NCBI GenBank assembly: GCA_963811775.1
Contig: CAWESO010000012.1
Coordinates: forward strand, 1 to 64,000
Direction of reading: 5' to 3'
DNA from: Chersky-840 sp963811775
GTDB taxonomy: Bacteria > Actinomycetota > Acidimicrobiia > Acidimicrobiales > UBA8190
Length of the DNA stretch: 64,000 nucleotides
Shown here piece after piece: positions 8,265 through 15,818 of this stretch. Both the position numbers and the translations under genes were made by a program. The notes beneath the pieces were generated by a model that was not told the origin of the DNA, did no database searches, and saw only the letters and a program-made list of their open reading frames with translations. Numbering within the stretch: the first letter of the stretch is position 1; each line of letters starts with the position of its first letter.

Positions 8265-8704
8265 GGACGCCGATAGGAACCGACCCCAGGGCGCCGCCTG
8301 ACGCCGTCGAGGGCTGCCGTTGCGCACCAGCGGACCCCACGCCCTTGCCACGATGCGACCGTCGTCTCGTGAACGTGTGGTGTCGGACCCTGGACCTGAG
8401 GATTCGCATCGGCTCCGATAGCCGCTCTCGGCCACGAAGGCCCCGCCGGGACCGCCAGGCTACCGCGCCCTCCGACGTGGCATCCGGTGACCGACACCAA
8501 CGGCTCCAGGGCATCGAGCCGTCACCGGGCATCGGGGAAAATTTACGCCTCCGACCTGGTCGTCTTGGTCATTTCCGTCGGGTCGCCGCATAACTTCCCG
8601 GTCGGTGGGAAAAGATGGCTCGGGACGGCCCGGAACGGACCTGCGCCGGCTCGCGAGACAACACCCTCCGCATACGCTGACTGCGATCGAAAAAGGAGAG
8701 GCCC
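8265..8704. other. intergenic region between divergent YfhO and egtB genes
   Basis: This 440-base divergent spacer has no recognised gene. The left 170 bases remain open in the YfhO frame and might be coding if an upstream start is used. The right part carries the strong egtB ribosome binding site (AAAAAGGAGAGG) at about 8690-8701. I see no clear operator or riboswitch. Confidence 0.4.
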
Positions 8705-9958
8705 GTGGGCGATCTGATCACGACCGCTGACCAGCTCACCCGGTTGGCGTCTCGATACCGGGACGTGCGCGACACGACCGAGAAGCTCGCTGCTCCGTTG
8801 TCCCCCGAGGACCAGACCGTCCAGTCCATGCCCGACGTGAGCCCGACGAAGTGGCACCGGGCCCACACCTCGTGGTTCTTCGAGACGTTTCTCCTCGAGT
8901 CCGAGCTGGCCGGCTACCGCCCCTTCCATCCCGCCTACGCCTATCTCTTCAACTCCTATTACGAGGGCGTGGGGGCCCGCTACCCCCGGCCGCGTCGCGG
9001 CGTCGTGTCCAGGCCGGGCGTGGCCGAGGTGGCCGAGTACCGCCGCCATGTCGACGAGTCGATGGCAGCCCTCCTCGACACCTCGCTGTCGGCCGAGGTG
9101 ACCGGCCTCGTCGAGCTCGGCCTGCATCACGAGCAGCAGCATCAGGAGCTGCTGCTCATGGACATCAAGCACGTCCTGTCGTGCAATCCGCTCCAGCCCG
9201 CCTACACCACGGTGCGGGTCGACGAGCCCCGCCGGCCCCGGGCCGCGGCGTGGATCGAGCACGACGGCGGCCTCGTCGACATCGGGCACGACGAGAAGAC
9301 CTTCGCCTTCGACAACGAGTTCCCCCGGCACGCCTCGCACATCGAGCCCTTCGCCCTGGCCGACAGCCCCGTCACGTGCGGGCAGTGGCTGGCCTTCATG
9401 GAGGACGACGGCTACAGGCGACCCGACCTGTGGCTGTCCGACGGCTGGGCCACGGCCCAGGCCGAGCAGTGGGACGCGCCCCTGTACTGGTTCAAGGTCG
9501 TCGACGACTGGTGGCTCTTCACCCTGGGGGGCCCACAACTCGTCGACCTGGCCGAGCCGGTGTGCCACATCAGCTACTACGAGGCCGATGCCTTCGCCCG
9601 CTGGGCGGGGGGGCGCATGCCGACCGAGGCGGAGTGGGAGGCCGTCGCCGTCGACTCCGTCCCCGAAGGGAATTTCCTCGACCTGTCGGTCCTGCATCCC
9701 CGACCGGTGGCCCAGAGCACGTCGCTGTTCGGCAACGTGTGGCAGTGGACGTCGAGCTCCTACAGCCCCTATCCGGGGTTCCGCCCCGCGCCCGGCGCGG
9801 TGGGCGAGTACAACGGCAAGTTCATGGTGAACCAGTACGTGCTGCGCGGTGGCAGCTGCGTCACCTCGGCGGACCACATCCGGGCCACGTACCGCAACTT
9901 CTTCCCCCCGTCGGCACGCTGGCCCTTCACCGGCCTGCGCCTGGCCCGCGACTGCTGA
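8705..9958 (+). CDS. egtB: ergothioneine biosynthesis sulfoxide synthase EgtB
   Basis: EgtB is a non-haem iron enzyme that joins N-alpha-trimethylhistidine to a thiol donor (gamma-glutamylcysteine or cysteine) with oxygen, giving the sulfoxide intermediate of ergothioneine. The 417 residues show the DinB-like N-terminal half with metal ligands in KWHRAHTSWFF and LHHEQQHQELLLMDI, and a C-terminal formylglycine-generating-enzyme fold (GGRMPTEAEWEAVA, GNVWQWTSSSY, VLRGGSCVTS, YRNFFPP). The length is normal. The GTG start has a strong AAGGAGAGG ribosome site. egtD follows after 12 bases, so the two are an operon. No egtA, egtC or egtE lies nearby. Confidence 0.93.
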   Translation: MGDLITTADQLTRLASRYRDVRDTTEKLAAPLSPEDQTVQSMPDVSPTKWHRAHTSWFFETFLLESELAGYRPFHPAYAYLFNSYYEGVGARYPRPRRGVVSRPGVAEVAEYRRHVDESMAALLDTSLSAEVTGLVELGLHHEQQHQELLLMDIKHVLSCNPLQPAYTTVRVDEPRRPRAAAWIEHDGGLVDIGHDEKTFAFDNEFPRHASHIEPFALADSPVTCGQWLAFMEDDGYRRPDLWLSDGWATAQAEQWDAPLYWFKVVDDWWLFTLGGPQLVDLAEPVCHISYYEADAFARWAGGRMPTEAEWEAVAVDSVPEGNFLDLSVLHPRPVAQSTSLFGNVWQWTSSSYSPYPGFRPAPGAVGEYNGKFMVNQYVLRGGSCVTSADHIRATYRNFFPPSARWPFTGLRLARDC

Positions 9959-9970
9959 AGCAGGCGCCCG

Positions 9971-10951
9971 ATGGCCCCCACGACCCCGTCCATGGACGTC
10001 CACCTCGGCGCCGAGGACCTGCGCGGCGCCCTGGAGAACGACGTCCGCACCGGATTGAGCGCGGCCGAGAAATGGCTGCCCCCCGTGTGGTTCTACGACG
10101 ACACGGGCAGCGCGTTGTTCGACGAGATCACGCGGCTTCCCGAGTACTACCTCACCCGCGCCGAGCGACGCCTCCTCGAGGAGCACTCCCCCGCGATCGC
10201 CGTCGGCGCCGAGGCCGACACCCTGGTGGAGCTGGGGGCGGGCACGTGCGAGAAGTCCCGGGTCCTGCTCGACGCCATGCAGGCGACGGGAGGGTTGCGG
10301 CGATACGTGCCCCTCGACGTCAGCGACGGCACGCTGTGGTCGGCGGCCACAGCCCTGGCCGAGGAGTACCCCGGCCTCCTCGTGCACGCCGTGGTGGGAG
10401 ACTTCCACCTCCACATTGACCGGGTGCCGACCGAGGGACGGCGGCTCTTCGCCTTCCTCGGGAGCACGATCGGAAACCTCGCCCCCGACCAGCGACGGAA
10501 GTTCCTCTTCGACCTCGACTGCCTCATGACCCACGAGGACCGGCTCCTGCTCGGGACCGACCTGGTCAAGGACCGGGCCCGCCTGGTGGCCGCCTACGAC
10601 GACGCCCAGGGGGTCACCGCCGCGTTCAACCGGAACGTGCTGCACGTCTTGAACCGCGAGCTCCACGCCTCGTTCGACCCCGACGCCTTCGCGCACGTGG
10701 CGCTGTGGAACGAGGAGGCGAAGCGGATCGAGATGCGCCTGCGCTCGAGCGCCGACCAGGTCATCACCATCGCGGATCTGTCGCTCGAGGTCAGCTTCGC
10801 CGCCGGGGAGGACCTCCTGACCGAGATCAGCTCGAAGTTCACCCGCCCGGGCGTGGAGGAAGAGCTCTACGCGGCGGGGTTCCTGGTCGACGCCATGTGG
10901 GAGGCGCCGGGCGGGGACTTCCTCCTGACCCTGGCCCGTCCGTACTGCTGA
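9971..10951 (+). CDS. egtD: L-histidine N(alpha)-methyltransferase EgtD
   Basis: EgtD trimethylates histidine with three SAM molecules to give hercynine, the first step of ergothioneine synthesis. The 326 residues carry the family's signature: PPVWFYDDTGSALFDEIT and PEYYLTRAE near the N-terminus, the SAM site LVELGAGTCEKS, and FLGSTIGNL, LLGTDLVKD and FNRNVLHVLNREL in the core. The end, EISSKFTRP, is also conserved. Length matches the family (about 320). It follows egtB directly and is presumably cotranscribed. The protein is cytoplasmic. Confidence 0.95.
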   Translation: MAPTTPSMDVHLGAEDLRGALENDVRTGLSAAEKWLPPVWFYDDTGSALFDEITRLPEYYLTRAERRLLEEHSPAIAVGAEADTLVELGAGTCEKSRVLLDAMQATGGLRRYVPLDVSDGTLWSAATALAEEYPGLLVHAVVGDFHLHIDRVPTEGRRLFAFLGSTIGNLAPDQRRKFLFDLDCLMTHEDRLLLGTDLVKDRARLVAAYDDAQGVTAAFNRNVLHVLNRELHASFDPDAFAHVALWNEEAKRIEMRLRSSADQVITIADLSLEVSFAAGEDLLTEISSKFTRPGVEEELYAAGFLVDAMWEAPGGDFLLTLARPYC

Positions 10952-10970
10952 GGTCGGGGACCCGCCCGGC

Positions 10971-11963
10971 TCACCAGCCCCGCAGGTCGACGGGCCACGT
11001 CTCGAGCACGTCCTCCCCCTCGACCACGTACAGGCGCTCGTGGTACGCCACGGTGGGGTCGACGTGGGACGGGACCACCCGGACGCGGTCGCCGACCCGC
11101 ACCGCGGTGCCCGGCGCGAAGGTCAGGTGCTCATCGGAGCAGAACCACACCGCCGACCCTTCGATCGTCGGGTTCCCGTGGTCCATGCCGAGCGCCTTCG
11201 CCCCGCAGTCGGCCACGGCCCATCCCGCCGACACCGACACCACGGTGGAGAGCACGGTGAGCGCCTGGCGGAACGGTAGGCCCAGCTTCTGGTAGGCGCT
11301 GTCCATGAGCGCGTAGGAGCCGGCCTGGATCTCCGTCGCCCACGTGTTGAGGTCGTAGGTGCCGGTGCCGCCGGCCGAGACGACCTCGCCACCGACATCT
11401 CGATGGGCCTCCAGCAACAGGGCCATGGCGGTGCCGAGCATCTCGGCGCGCGTCTTCCTGTCCTCGACCCCGACGACGTGGCCTTCGTAGCCCATGACGC
11501 CGCGCACGGCCAAGCCACGACCGCTAGCCGACTCGGCCAGGCGCCCGGCCGCGTCGGGAGCACAGCCGCAGCGCGGCAGCCCGACGTTCACGTCCACGAC
11601 GACTTCTTCGACCCCGGCCGCCGCCGCCGCCGCCATGGTCTCCTCGGAGTCCACGGCGACGGTCACCCGCGCCCCGGTCCGCACCAGGCGCGTGAGCCGG
11701 GCCACGTCGACGACCTCGTTGGCGAGCAGCAGGTCGTCTCCGAGTCCGGCGCGGGCCAGCCCCTCGGCTTCGAGGGTGGTGGCACACGTGAAGCCGAGGT
11801 GCCCGTGGGCGCGCTGGCGCGCCGCCAGCGCCGTGCACTTGTGCGCCTTCACGTGGGGACGGAGGCGATCGCCGGGCAGCGCCGCCGCCATGACCGAGAG
11901 GTTGTCCTCGAGCAGGGCACCCTCGACGACCAGGGCCGGCGTCGTGATGTCCCCGAGTGTCAC
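10971..11963 (-). CDS. D-threonine aldolase / D-serine dehydratase-like PLP enzyme
   Basis: The 330-residue protein has the alanine-racemase-like barrel start with the PLP lysine region RPHVKAHKCTALAARQ, a middle section (DVNVGLPRCG, GVMGYEGHVVG, SAGGTGTY) and the C-terminal metal-binding domain of D-serine dehydratase-like enzymes (DHGNPTI, VRVVPSHVDPTV). Members cleave D-threonine or dehydrate D-serine with PLP and a divalent metal; the true substrate here is not visible. The GTG start overlaps the stop of the translin-like gene (GTGA), so they are translationally coupled. It converges on egtD with only 20 bases between stops. Confidence 0.85.
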   Translation of the reverse strand: MTLGDITTPALVVEGALLEDNLSVMAAALPGDRLRPHVKAHKCTALAARQRAHGHLGFTCATTLEAEGLARAGLGDDLLLANEVVDVARLTRLVRTGARVTVAVDSEETMAAAAAAGVEEVVVDVNVGLPRCGCAPDAAGRLAESASGRGLAVRGVMGYEGHVVGVEDRKTRAEMLGTAMALLLEAHRDVGGEVVSAGGTGTYDLNTWATEIQAGSYALMDSAYQKLGLPFRQALTVLSTVVSVSAGWAVADCGAKALGMDHGNPTIEGSAVWFCSDEHLTFAPGTAVRVGDRVRVVPSHVDPTVAYHERLYVVEGEDVLETWPVDLRGW

Positions 11964-12619
11964 GGTCGGGCCGAGGCGGCCGGGCCCAGGCGCTCCTCGA
12001 TGGCCCGCTGCAGGCCGCGTTGGAGCACCGTCGTCGTCACGTCCGCCCGGCTGCGCTCCACCACGGCCCGCAGGGCGTCGGTGGCCCGCCGCAACCCGCC
12101 CGTGATCGCATCGGGGTATTCGATGGTGACGAGCAGGTCGTACACCTCCTCCATGGCGTCGAGCAGGTCCTCGCCCCGCGCCGTCTCGCCCGCTCGCAGA
12201 CGGTCGAGGAGGTGGCGGCGCAGCTCGGACGCCGCCTCGGCCAGGCCGTTGAGCCAGGCCGCCAGCCCGACGTGGAGCTCGATCGGGCCCGGCAGCGCGG
12301 TGCCGTCGACGAGGGCGGCGGTGACGCGGGCCTCGGCCAGCTCCTTCTCGGCGTCGTGCAGGAAGCCCGCCGCGGCCAGCCTCGGGTGCGGCGCCAACGC
12401 CTGCTGGGCGCGTCGCAGGCTCCGGTCGGCCTCGTCGACGAGGACGGCGGCCTCGTCGGGCCGGAGCCGGTGCACGGCTCGGATCGCCAGCCCGCACGAC
12501 CGGATCGTCTCCCGGCACGACGCCAGCGCCGTCTCCCGGGCCCGGTGGGCGGCTTCGAGCTGGCCGCGTGCCTCGTCACCCAGTGCGGCCAGCTCGGCGC
12601 TGCGCAGTTCGGGGGACAC
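11960..12619 (-). CDS. translin-like helical protein
   Basis: The 219-residue all-helical protein resembles the bacterial and archaeal translin family: a first helix with repeated Arg (ETALASCRETIRSCGLAIRAVHRL), FLHDAEKELAEARVT, HVGLAAWLNGLAEAASELRR and a closing YPDAITGGLRRATDALR plus TTTVLQRGLQRAIEERL. Translin proteins form octameric barrels that bind or cut RNA; the bacterial ones are almost unstudied. I start at the GTG at 12619 just after the upstream gene's stop; a CTG overlapping that stop is an alternative. It is coupled by GTGA overlap to the D-threonine aldolase-like gene, a pairing for which I know no explanation. Confidence 0.75.
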   Translation of the reverse strand: MSPELRSAELAALGDEARGQLEAAHRARETALASCRETIRSCGLAIRAVHRLRPDEAAVLVDEADRSLRRAQQALAPHPRLAAAGFLHDAEKELAEARVTAALVDGTALPGPIELHVGLAAWLNGLAEAASELRRHLLDRLRAGETARGEDLLDAMEEVYDLLVTIEYPDAITGGLRRATDALRAVVERSRADVTTTVLQRGLQRAIEERLGPAASARP

Positions 12620-12630
12620 CGCCGACGCCG

Positions 12631-13212
12631 TCAGCGAGCGGCGCGACGGATGACAATCGTGGGCTCGTCCTCCACCGGCTCGGGCAGGTACCGCAACTTG
12701 GCGACGCGCTCGGTGGCGCGGCTCCCGAGCCGCACCAGCATGACCACGTACAACGCGGCGACCACGAAGAGAAAGGCCGTCACGCCCAACAACGGCCGCA
12801 GGACCGGGATCGCCCCGAGGACCCCGGTCACGAAGATGACGCACACCATCGAGGCGAGCACGTCGCGGCGCCGCTTGCACGCCTCGGGTCGGAAGAACCG
12901 GTCGGGCCGCTGGGTGCCCGACGTGGCGTACGGGGGACGGGCCGCAGTGGCGTCGGGCCGGATGAGGATGAGGCCGCGATCGGCGCCCGCACCCGACGGC
13001 GATACCCGGCGCGTGGCGTCGTCGGGCAGCGAGGTCATGAGCCGGAAGGCGGGTGGCACCACGGCCGGCCCGGTCCGCCGCAGGACCCGGAGCTGCTGGT
13101 GGAACTCGCCGATGGAGTCGCTCGACCCTCGGTCGAATCTCCGCCGGAGAAGGCTCGGCCCCAGAACCGCCGCCCAGACCAAGCCGAGTATCAGGAGGAC
13201 CACGATCGTCAC
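12631..13212 (-). CDS. conserved actinobacterial membrane protein of unknown function
   Basis: The 193-residue protein has one N-terminal membrane helix (TIVVLLILGLVWAAVLGPSL), a cytoplasmic-looking Arg/Pro-rich stretch of about 90 residues, then two adjacent helices (VLASMVCVIFVTGVLGAIPV and LLGVTAFLFVVAALYVVMLV) and a basic tail. The N-terminal LLRRRFDRGSSDSIGEFHQQL segment recalls a widespread actinobacterial envelope-associated family. No catalytic motif is seen. It ends 11 bases before the translin-like gene and is likely cotranscribed with it. Confidence 0.7.
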   Translation of the reverse strand: MTIVVLLILGLVWAAVLGPSLLRRRFDRGSSDSIGEFHQQLRVLRRTGPAVVPPAFRLMTSLPDDATRRVSPSGAGADRGLILIRPDATAARPPYATSGTQRPDRFFRPEACKRRRDVLASMVCVIFVTGVLGAIPVLRPLLGVTAFLFVVAALYVVMLVRLGSRATERVAKLRYLPEPVEDEPTIVIRRAAR

Positions 13213-13329
13213 GAGCCCTTCGATCTACCTTCCGACGTGCGACAACGCTACAAAACCGGCCACCACGGGGGGTGGATGGTCCAGAACGGTCCGTGCTCCT
13301 GGCGCCCTCGGCGCCCTCCCGCCACGCGC

Positions 13330-14211
13330 TCAGGCGGGCTGCGGTCCCCGGGACGAGGCCCGCGCGCTCCACCGGCCCCCGCTGCGCTCGACGGTCACCG
13401 CCACGTCGAAGCACGCCGAGACGGCGGCCGAGGTCAACACGGCCCCGGCCGGTCCGGCCGACACCATCCGACCGCCGCGCAGCAGCGCCACGTGCGTCGT
13501 GCCGGGGGGCACCTCTTCGACGTGGTGGGTCACGAGCACGAGGGGCACGGTGTCGGGCGCGGCCGCCAACTCGGCGAGACGGGCCACCAGCCGCTCCCGG
13601 GCCCCGAGGTCGAGACCGGCGGCCGGCTCGTCGAGGAGGAGGAGCTCGGGGTGGCCCATGAGGGCACGGGCCAGGAGCACCTGCTGGCGCTCCCCCTCGG
13701 ACAGGACGCCGAACTCCTGGTCCGACAGGCGGCCCAGGCCAGCCTCCTCGAGCAGCGCGTCGGCACGGGCGTGGTCGTCGGGCTCGTAGTGGTGCCACCA
13801 CGGCTCCAGCGCGGCGTCGCGGCCCGTCAGGACCACGTCGTGCGCACGGAGCGTGGGACGCAGGCTGCGCAGGATGGCCTGGGTCACGAAGGCCACGCGG
13901 GTGCGCAGGGCCCGGGCGTCGGTCCGGCCGTAGCGGGCCCCGAACACCTCGACCGAGCCGCGGGTGGGCAGCAGGCGCATCCCGGCCACGTGCAGCAGGG
14001 TGGTCTTGCCCGAGCCGTTGGGCCCGAGCACGGCCCAGCGCTCCCCCGGCGCGACCTCCCAGTCGACCTCGTCGAGGATGGGGCGCCCGCCTCGGACCAC
14101 GGCCACCTGGCGCAGGCGCACCACCGGCTCGGGTGCCGGCGGGGCGGCACCGTCGACGGGTGCTCCGGCTCGGGCCGACGACGGGCCGCTGGCGCCGTGG
14201 TCGGTCGTCAA
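13330..14211 (-). CDS. stand-alone ABC transporter ATP-binding protein
   Basis: This 293-residue protein has a complete nucleotide-binding domain: Walker A GPNGSGKTTLL, signature LSEGERQQVLLARAL, Walker B LLLLDEPAAGLD, and switch His in VTHHVEE. No permease gene is adjacent, so its partner is unknown; it may be a soluble ABC-type regulator or serve a distant permease. I choose the TTG at 14211, which overlaps the preceding stop (TTGA) and leaves a natural 50-residue leader. It is the last gene of the sulfite-reductase operon, but a sulfur role is only implied by position. Confidence 0.8.
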   Translation of the reverse strand: MTTDHGASGPSSARAGAPVDGAAPPAPEPVVRLRQVAVVRGGRPILDEVDWEVAPGERWAVLGPNGSGKTTLLHVAGMRLLPTRGSVEVFGARYGRTDARALRTRVAFVTQAILRSLRPTLRAHDVVLTGRDAALEPWWHHYEPDDHARADALLEEAGLGRLSDQEFGVLSEGERQQVLLARALMGHPELLLLDEPAAGLDLGARERLVARLAELAAAPDTVPLVLVTHHVEEVPPGTTHVALLRGGRMVSAGPAGAVLTSAAVSACFDVAVTVERSGGRWSARASSRGPQPA

Positions 14212-14528
14212 CGACCGGGCAGGCGCCTCGCCACCCGGCCCGCCAGTCCCGACAGGCACTGCTCGCACGTCCGCTCCCCCATCAGCCACAGCCACACCTC
14301 GCGGCGGTAGGAGATGATGACGTCGACGAAAGCCTCGCGTCCCATGCCGACGGGCTCCAGGGCCGGGCGCCACCGCTCCCACAGCCACAGGCCCACGCAC
14401 ACGTCGTCGGAGAAGCCCGCACGCCAGTCGGCCCCCGCCAGCAGCGCGTCGCGCAGGGCGTCGCGCATGTCCACCGGCTCCTCGGGACTGTCGAGGCGCA
14501 GGCCCTCGGCCGGTTCGACGACGCTCAT
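14208..14528 (-). CDS. small conserved protein in the sulfite-reductase operon
   Basis: The 106-residue protein is acidic at its start and rich in Trp (FSDDVCVGLWLWERWRPALEP, SYRREVWLWLMGE), ending with ERTCEQCLSGLAGRVARRL. The CEQC pair plus one more Cys could be redox-active or bind metal. I recognise no family. It starts 24 bases after the FrhB-like gene and overlaps the ABC ATPase start, so it belongs to the same transcript. A role with the neighbouring redox enzymes is possible but not shown. Confidence 0.65.
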   Translation of the reverse strand: MSVVEPAEGLRLDSPEEPVDMRDALRDALLAGADWRAGFSDDVCVGLWLWERWRPALEPVGMGREAFVDVIISYRREVWLWLMGERTCEQCLSGLAGRVARRLPGR

Positions 14529-14552
14529 CGGGCCCCGCCCACCGTCAACGGC

Positions 14553-15818
14553 TCACCGGTCGCGGACCACGGGGGCGCGGTCGGTGCCGCGGTAGTTGTC
14601 GAGGTGCTCGGCGAAGTCGATGAACAGCGGCCCGTCGGGGTCGAGCTTGCGTTGCAGGGTGCGCTCGGCGATGCGCTTGTCCAGATTGTCCAGCCGGACC
14701 AGGGCCTCCCGGTCGTCGAGGTCACGCACGTCGAGCCGTCCCCGGGCCCGGTCGAAGGCGAGACGACCGACCTCGGTGCGCACGAGCACGCTCGACCATC
14801 CCGGAAGCGAGCCCACGCTGCCGATCGACAGGTCGGCCCCGCGCCCGAGGAAGTCCGCGCACTCGTCACAACCCTTGAGCGCCGAGCCGTGGAAGTCCTT
14901 CACGGGCTCGTCGACGGCCACCGACCCGTCGCGGTATTCCACGATCATCCGACCGTGGATCACGTCGACCTTGCTGACCCGGTTCAGGTCGAGGCCCCGC
15001 TTGTCCCGGAGCTCGCGCAGCATGAGTGCCTCGTAGTCGAAGCTCTTCGTGCACAGCAGGGCGATCGTGAGCGCCACGGCGTCGATCCGATGCGCCCCGG
15101 TCGGCCACCGGCGCGCCTGCATGGCCCGGATGCCCTGGATCTCGCACGGCGTCCCGACCACGGCCAGACGGGGCTTGGGGGGGAGGTCGTAGCGGCTCAG
15201 GTCGAGCTCGGCCAACGCCATCGTCTGGTTGTAGAAGCTCCCGGCCGCGGCGACGATCTCCTTCGCCGTCGTGGCGACGGTCGCGATCCCCTTCCACGGC
15301 TCGTCGGGGTCGTCGCTCGGGCGCGACACGAGCGCACCGTCGATGTCGCCGCCGGCGAGCAGCGCCAGGAGCATGGCCGTGACCACCCCCCCGTCCTGCA
15401 CATCGTCGGCGGGGACCCCGGCACGCACCGCGTACTCCCCGACCACAGCACCGAGGCCGTCGCCGGGGGGGCCACCGGTCAGCTTCCAGTAGGTGTCGGC
15501 CGAGTCTGACTTGACGACGACGGGCACCTCGCCCGCCTCGGACTCAGACGTCGACGGCGGCCACAGCGCCTCGTAGCGCAGCCCGCCGCGCGGGCAGAAG
15601 TCCCAGCACAGCGAGCAACCGGTGCACATCTTGACGAGCTCGGGCAACCCCGTGTCCTTGTTGACGCCGAGGGAGTTCGACGGGCACACCGCCACACAGG
15701 TGCCGCACTGGATGCAGCGGTCGGCGAAGATGACCCCGGCCTCGAGCTCCCAGAACCACGTCTTGCCGGGAGGCTCGGCGATGCCGTTCATCTCGTCGCG
15801 GATCCGGAATCCCTTCAT
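14553..15818 (-). CDS. FrhB-like coenzyme F420 dehydrogenase subunit with two ferredoxin clusters
   Basis: The 421-residue protein starts with a two-[4Fe-4S] ferredoxin domain (Cys35, 38, 41, 45 and Cys65, 68, 71, 75) and continues with the FrhB/FdhB N- and C-terminal domains (DGGVVTAMLLALLAGGDIDGA, VVGTPCEIQGIRAMQ, LLCTKSFDYEAL, VKDFHGSALKGCDECADF). FrhB-type proteins oxidise or reduce coenzyme F420 with FAD and pass electrons through Fe-S clusters. The same module forms the N-terminal half of F420-dependent sulfite reductase (Fsr) of methanogens. Here it overlaps the sulfite reductase gene by ATGA, so it is the obvious electron donor for that enzyme. The F420 assignment is by homology only. 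Confidence 0.85.
   Translation of the reverse strand: MKGFRIRDEMNGIAEPPGKTWFWELEAGVIFADRCIQCGTCVAVCPSNSLGVNKDTGLPELVKMCTGCSLCWDFCPRGGLRYEALWPPSTSESEAGEVPVVVKSDSADTYWKLTGGPPGDGLGAVVGEYAVRAGVPADDVQDGGVVTAMLLALLAGGDIDGALVSRPSDDPDEPWKGIATVATTAKEIVAAAGSFYNQTMALAELDLSRYDLPPKPRLAVVGTPCEIQGIRAMQARRWPTGAHRIDAVALTIALLCTKSFDYEALMLRELRDKRGLDLNRVSKVDVIHGRMIVEYRDGSVAVDEPVKDFHGSALKGCDECADFLGRGADLSIGSVGSLPGWSSVLVRTEVGRLAFDRARGRLDVRDLDDREALVRLDNLDKRIAERTLQRKLDPDGPLFIDFAEHLDNYRGTDRAPVVRDR

Noticed and set aside
8543..10696. Minus-strand frame of over 700 residues across egtB and egtD
   Set aside because: Low-complexity Gly/Val/His-rich translation opposite two well-supported genes; an artefact of high GC.
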